Source: Bacteroidia bacterium
GTDB lineage: Bacteria; Bacteroidota; Bacteroidia; Flavobacteriales; Schleiferiaceae
Direction: 5' to 3'
Length of the DNA stretch: 64,000 nt
Assembly: GCA_030424545.1 (NCBI GenBank)
Contig: JAUHWL010000010.1
Coordinates: 42,168 to 106,167 of the forward strand
Shown here: positions 61,994-64,000 of the stretch, one piece after another
Position numbering within the stretch: the stretch's first letter is position 1
Layout of the letters: each line of letters opens with the position of its first letter
Notes under the pieces: model-generated
What the model was told of the DNA's origin: nothing
The model's database searches: none
What the model saw: only the letters and a program-made list of their open reading frames with translations
Program-made: the position numbers and the translations under genes

Positions 61994-63795
61994 TTATTAT
62001 TCGGGTCAAAGTAAGTTAAAATCTTTTGAGTTTTTGCCTTTCCAACAACATCTTCTAGCTCGGTTTGGCTTGCTTGTTTAACGCCTTTAACCGATTTAAA
62101 TTTTTTAATTAATTCTTTAATTGCTGCGGGGCCAATTCCTGCAATATTTTCTAATTCTGATTTAATGGTGCCTTTTTGTCTTTTTTTACGGTGATGGGTA
62201 ATGCCAAACCTATGTGCTTCATTTCGAGCATGCTGAATTATCTTTAAAGTTTCAGATCTTTTGTCTAAATAAAGAGGTACAGGGTCTCCCGGAAAGAAAA
62301 TTTCTTCTAACTTTTTTGCAATGCCTATAATGGTTATTTGCCCTCTTAACCCAAGTTTATCTAAACTCTTTAAGCTTGAGCTTAATTGACCTTTGCCGCC
62401 ATCTATAATAATAAGTTGTGGCAGCGGCTCATTTTCTTTTAAAAGGCGGCTGTACCTGCGGTAAATAACCTCTTCCATAGAAGCAAAATCATCTGGGCCA
62501 ACAACGGTTTTTATATTAAAATGTCTGTAGTCGGCTTTGCTAGGTTTTCCATTTTTAAAAACCACACAAGCAGCTACGGGGTTTGTGCCTTGCGTATTAG
62601 AATTGTCAAAACACTCTATATGCACAGGTTCAACGGGCATTCTTAAATCGAGCTTCATCTGTTCCATAATACGTTTGGTGTGTCGCTCTGGGTCAACAAT
62701 CTGAATGTTTTTTAATCGTTCGGCTCTGTGGTAGCGTGCATTTCTCAGGCTTAATTCTATCAGACTTTTTTTATCGCCTCTTTGTGGTACTGTAATATGT
62801 GCATCTGGTAGGGCCAAAGAAACTTTATGAGAAGTGTAGATTATTTTGCTTTTTGATTTATAGAGCAACCTGATTTCTGGTATGGCCAATTCTAATAATT
62901 CGCTTTCGCTTTCATCCATTTTCTTTTTTAGTTCTATGGTATGCGCTTGTACAACCATGCCTTCAATTATTTTCAAATAATTCACATAGCCAAAATGGGT
63001 GTCTGCATATACGCTAAAAACATCAACGTTGGTAATGCTGGTGTTTACAACGGTAGATTTTGCTTGATATCGCTCTAATAAATCAACTTTTTCTTTTGTT
63101 TTTTGAGCATCCTCAAAAAGTAATTCTGCGGCTTGTGCCTTCATTTGTTCTTTTAAGATTTGCTTAACAAGGGTAATATTCCCTTTAATTAAATCTCTCG
63201 CAGCACTTACTTCTTTATTGTATTCTTCCTCAGATTGAAACCCTTCGCAGGGTCCTTTGCAATTGCCGAGATGATATTCTAAACAGATTTTATGCTTGCC
63301 AGATTCTATATTTTCTTTACTTAAGTTTAAAGAGCAGCTTCTTAGATTATATAATTGTTTAATGAGCTCCAATACTGTTTTCATTACTTTACCACTTGGG
63401 TAAGGTCCAAAGTATTCAGAGCCATCTTTTTTTGGATTTCTTAACGAATAGATTCTAGGAAATCGTTCGTTTCGGATTACAATCCAAGGATAGCTTTTAT
63501 CGTCTTTTAAAAGTACGTTGTATCTAGGTTGATGTTGTTTGATTAGGTTGTTTTCTAGTAAAAGTGCTTCAAGTTCATTGGTTGTAACTATAACTTTTAT
63601 ATCTGCTATTTTTTTAACCAACACATAGGTTTTCCCGTTTTCGTGGTTCTTGGTAAAATAGCTTGCAACTCTTTTACTTAAGTCTTTTGCTTTTCCTACA
63701 TAAATAATTTTTCCGTCTTTATCTATATGCTGATAAACGCCTGGTTTATTAGGCAGTGTTTTAAGAATGTTTTTTATGTAGATACTTGGTTGCAT
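61990..63795 (-). CDS. uvrC: Excinuclease ABC subunit C
   Basis: The product is 601 aa. The GIY-YIG domain (residues about 15-95) begins KPGVYQHIDKDGKIIYVGKA and makes the 3' incision. A Cys-rich stretch CLEYHLGNCKGPCEGF precedes the UVR region. The C-terminal RNase H-like domain contains ECFDNSNTQGTNPVAACVVF, IIDGGKGQLSSSL and HHRKKRQKG and makes the 5' incision. A helix-hairpin-helix end (NIAGIGPAAIKELIKKF) binds DNA. It acts with UvrAB in nucleotide excision repair. Confidence 0.96.
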   Translation of the reverse strand: MQPSIYIKNILKTLPNKPGVYQHIDKDGKIIYVGKAKDLSKRVASYFTKNHENGKTYVLVKKIADIKVIVTTNELEALLLENNLIKQHQPRYNVLLKDDKSYPWIVIRNERFPRIYSLRNPKKDGSEYFGPYPSGKVMKTVLELIKQLYNLRSCSLNLSKENIESGKHKICLEYHLGNCKGPCEGFQSEEEYNKEVSAARDLIKGNITLVKQILKEQMKAQAAELLFEDAQKTKEKVDLLERYQAKSTVVNTSITNVDVFSVYADTHFGYVNYLKIIEGMVVQAHTIELKKKMDESESELLELAIPEIRLLYKSKSKIIYTSHKVSLALPDAHITVPQRGDKKSLIELSLRNARYHRAERLKNIQIVDPERHTKRIMEQMKLDLRMPVEPVHIECFDNSNTQGTNPVAACVVFKNGKPSKADYRHFNIKTVVGPDDFASMEEVIYRRYSRLLKENEPLPQLIIIDGGKGQLSSSLKSLDKLGLRGQITIIGIAKKLEEIFFPGDPVPLYLDKRSETLKIIQHARNEAHRFGITHHRKKRQKGTIKSELENIAGIGPAAIKELIKKFKSVKGVKQASQTELEDVVGKAKTQKILTYFDPNNN

Positions 63796-63889
63796 TAGCG
63801 CGAAAATACGGCCTAACGTTATTTTATCGAATATTATTTTCTAGTATTGATGTTGTTCCAAAAGGTATTGCTCATTTACTAAAGACAAA

Positions 63890-63920
63890 AAAAAACCTCA
63901 ACACTTGGTTGAGGTTTTTT
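63890..63920 (-). terminator. Terminator downstream of the right-edge gene
   Basis: The stem AACCTCAAC/GTTGAGGTT (ACTTG loop in + orientation) is extended by A/T runs on both sides. It ends the transcript of the minus-strand gene at the right edge and separates it from uvrC. Confidence 0.85.
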
Positions 63921-63936
63921 GTAATAATAGAGAGTG

Positions 63937-64000
63937 TTATCCACCACCGCCCATAATGGTTACTTCACCATTTAGGTTGTCAGAGTAATCGCTTCTTTGG
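63937..64000 (-). CDS. 3' end of an unidentified gene (5' part outside window)
   Basis: The last 20 codons read QRSDYSDNLNGEVTIMGGGG and then TAA (stop at 63937-63939). A strong terminator follows 17 nt later, which supports this as a real 3' end. The product cannot be identified from so little; the four C-terminal glycines are unusual. Confidence 0.45.
   Translation of the reverse strand, partial: QRSDYSDNLNGEVTIMGGGG

Noticed and set aside
1..64000. CRISPR arrays, IS elements, rRNA genes or prophage
   Set aside because: No regularly spaced repeats, transposase, integrase, terminal inverted repeats or rRNA sequence seen on either strand.

Overview
The window is chromosomal DNA of a Bacteroidota bacterium, most likely of the Flavobacteriales/Cytophagales type; I cannot name a genus from sequence alone. 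The evidence is low-GC DNA, type IX secretion (T9SS) sorting tails of type A (MbnP-like protein) and type B (CHU_C/gliding-associated tail), two TonB-dependent receptors with carboxypeptidase-like regulatory domains, PorV/PorQ, DUF4249, DUF4271 and DUF4421 proteins, TAnnTTTG-like promoters, and no strong Shine-Dalgarno sites. About a quarter of the genes need a TTG or GTG start.

Layout. 1-1922: a di-heme peroxidase (MbnH-like, cut by the left edge) and an MbnP-like copper protein, both on the minus strand. 2075-4094: an ECF sigma factor overlapping a one-pass membrane protein with a C-terminal beta-barrel. 4101-6089: a Na+/solute symporter. 6171-8628: an orphan T9SS tail, a terminator hairpin, and a large T9SS-type-B surface protein interrupted by one in-frame stop. 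8709-9308: a thioredoxin-like protein. 9458-21851: a surface-glycan locus comprising a pseudaminic acid pathway (pseB, pseC, pseF, two GNAT acetyltransferases, pseI, but no pseG), a flippase, two transferase-type genes on the minus strand, a WecA-like initiating transferase and two Wzy/WaaL-type membrane proteins.

21838-26766: housekeeping genes (S41 protease, rnpA, hemD, DUF4271, glutaryl-CoA dehydrogenase-like). 26833-36361: a Rieske-fold lipoprotein, then a TonB receptor / giant secreted protein / PorV trio. 36458-39028: greA, a HIT protein, ruvC and a glycosyltransferase. 39025-46904: an MscS channel, a DUF4249/TonB receptor pair, a Prc-type protease and an OppC-type permease. 46948-47352: methylmalonyl-CoA epimerase.

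47443-52749 is the most notable accessory system. Three small peptides share a double-glycine leader (core NL...VKGGK). They are followed by a C39-peptidase ABC exporter, an HlyD-type adaptor and a tandem universal stress protein. The predicted mature peptides are Cys-free and very hydrophilic, and no modifying enzyme is adjacent, so this looks like an undescribed secreted-peptide system.

52773-64000: a repeat-containing hypothetical protein, a PLD lipoprotein, tRNA(CAT) (probably Ile2), tandem DUF4421 proteins, an iodotyrosine-deiodinase-like flavoprotein, cardiolipin synthase, a type Vd patatin autotransporter, uvrC, and the 3' end of an unknown gene at the right edge.
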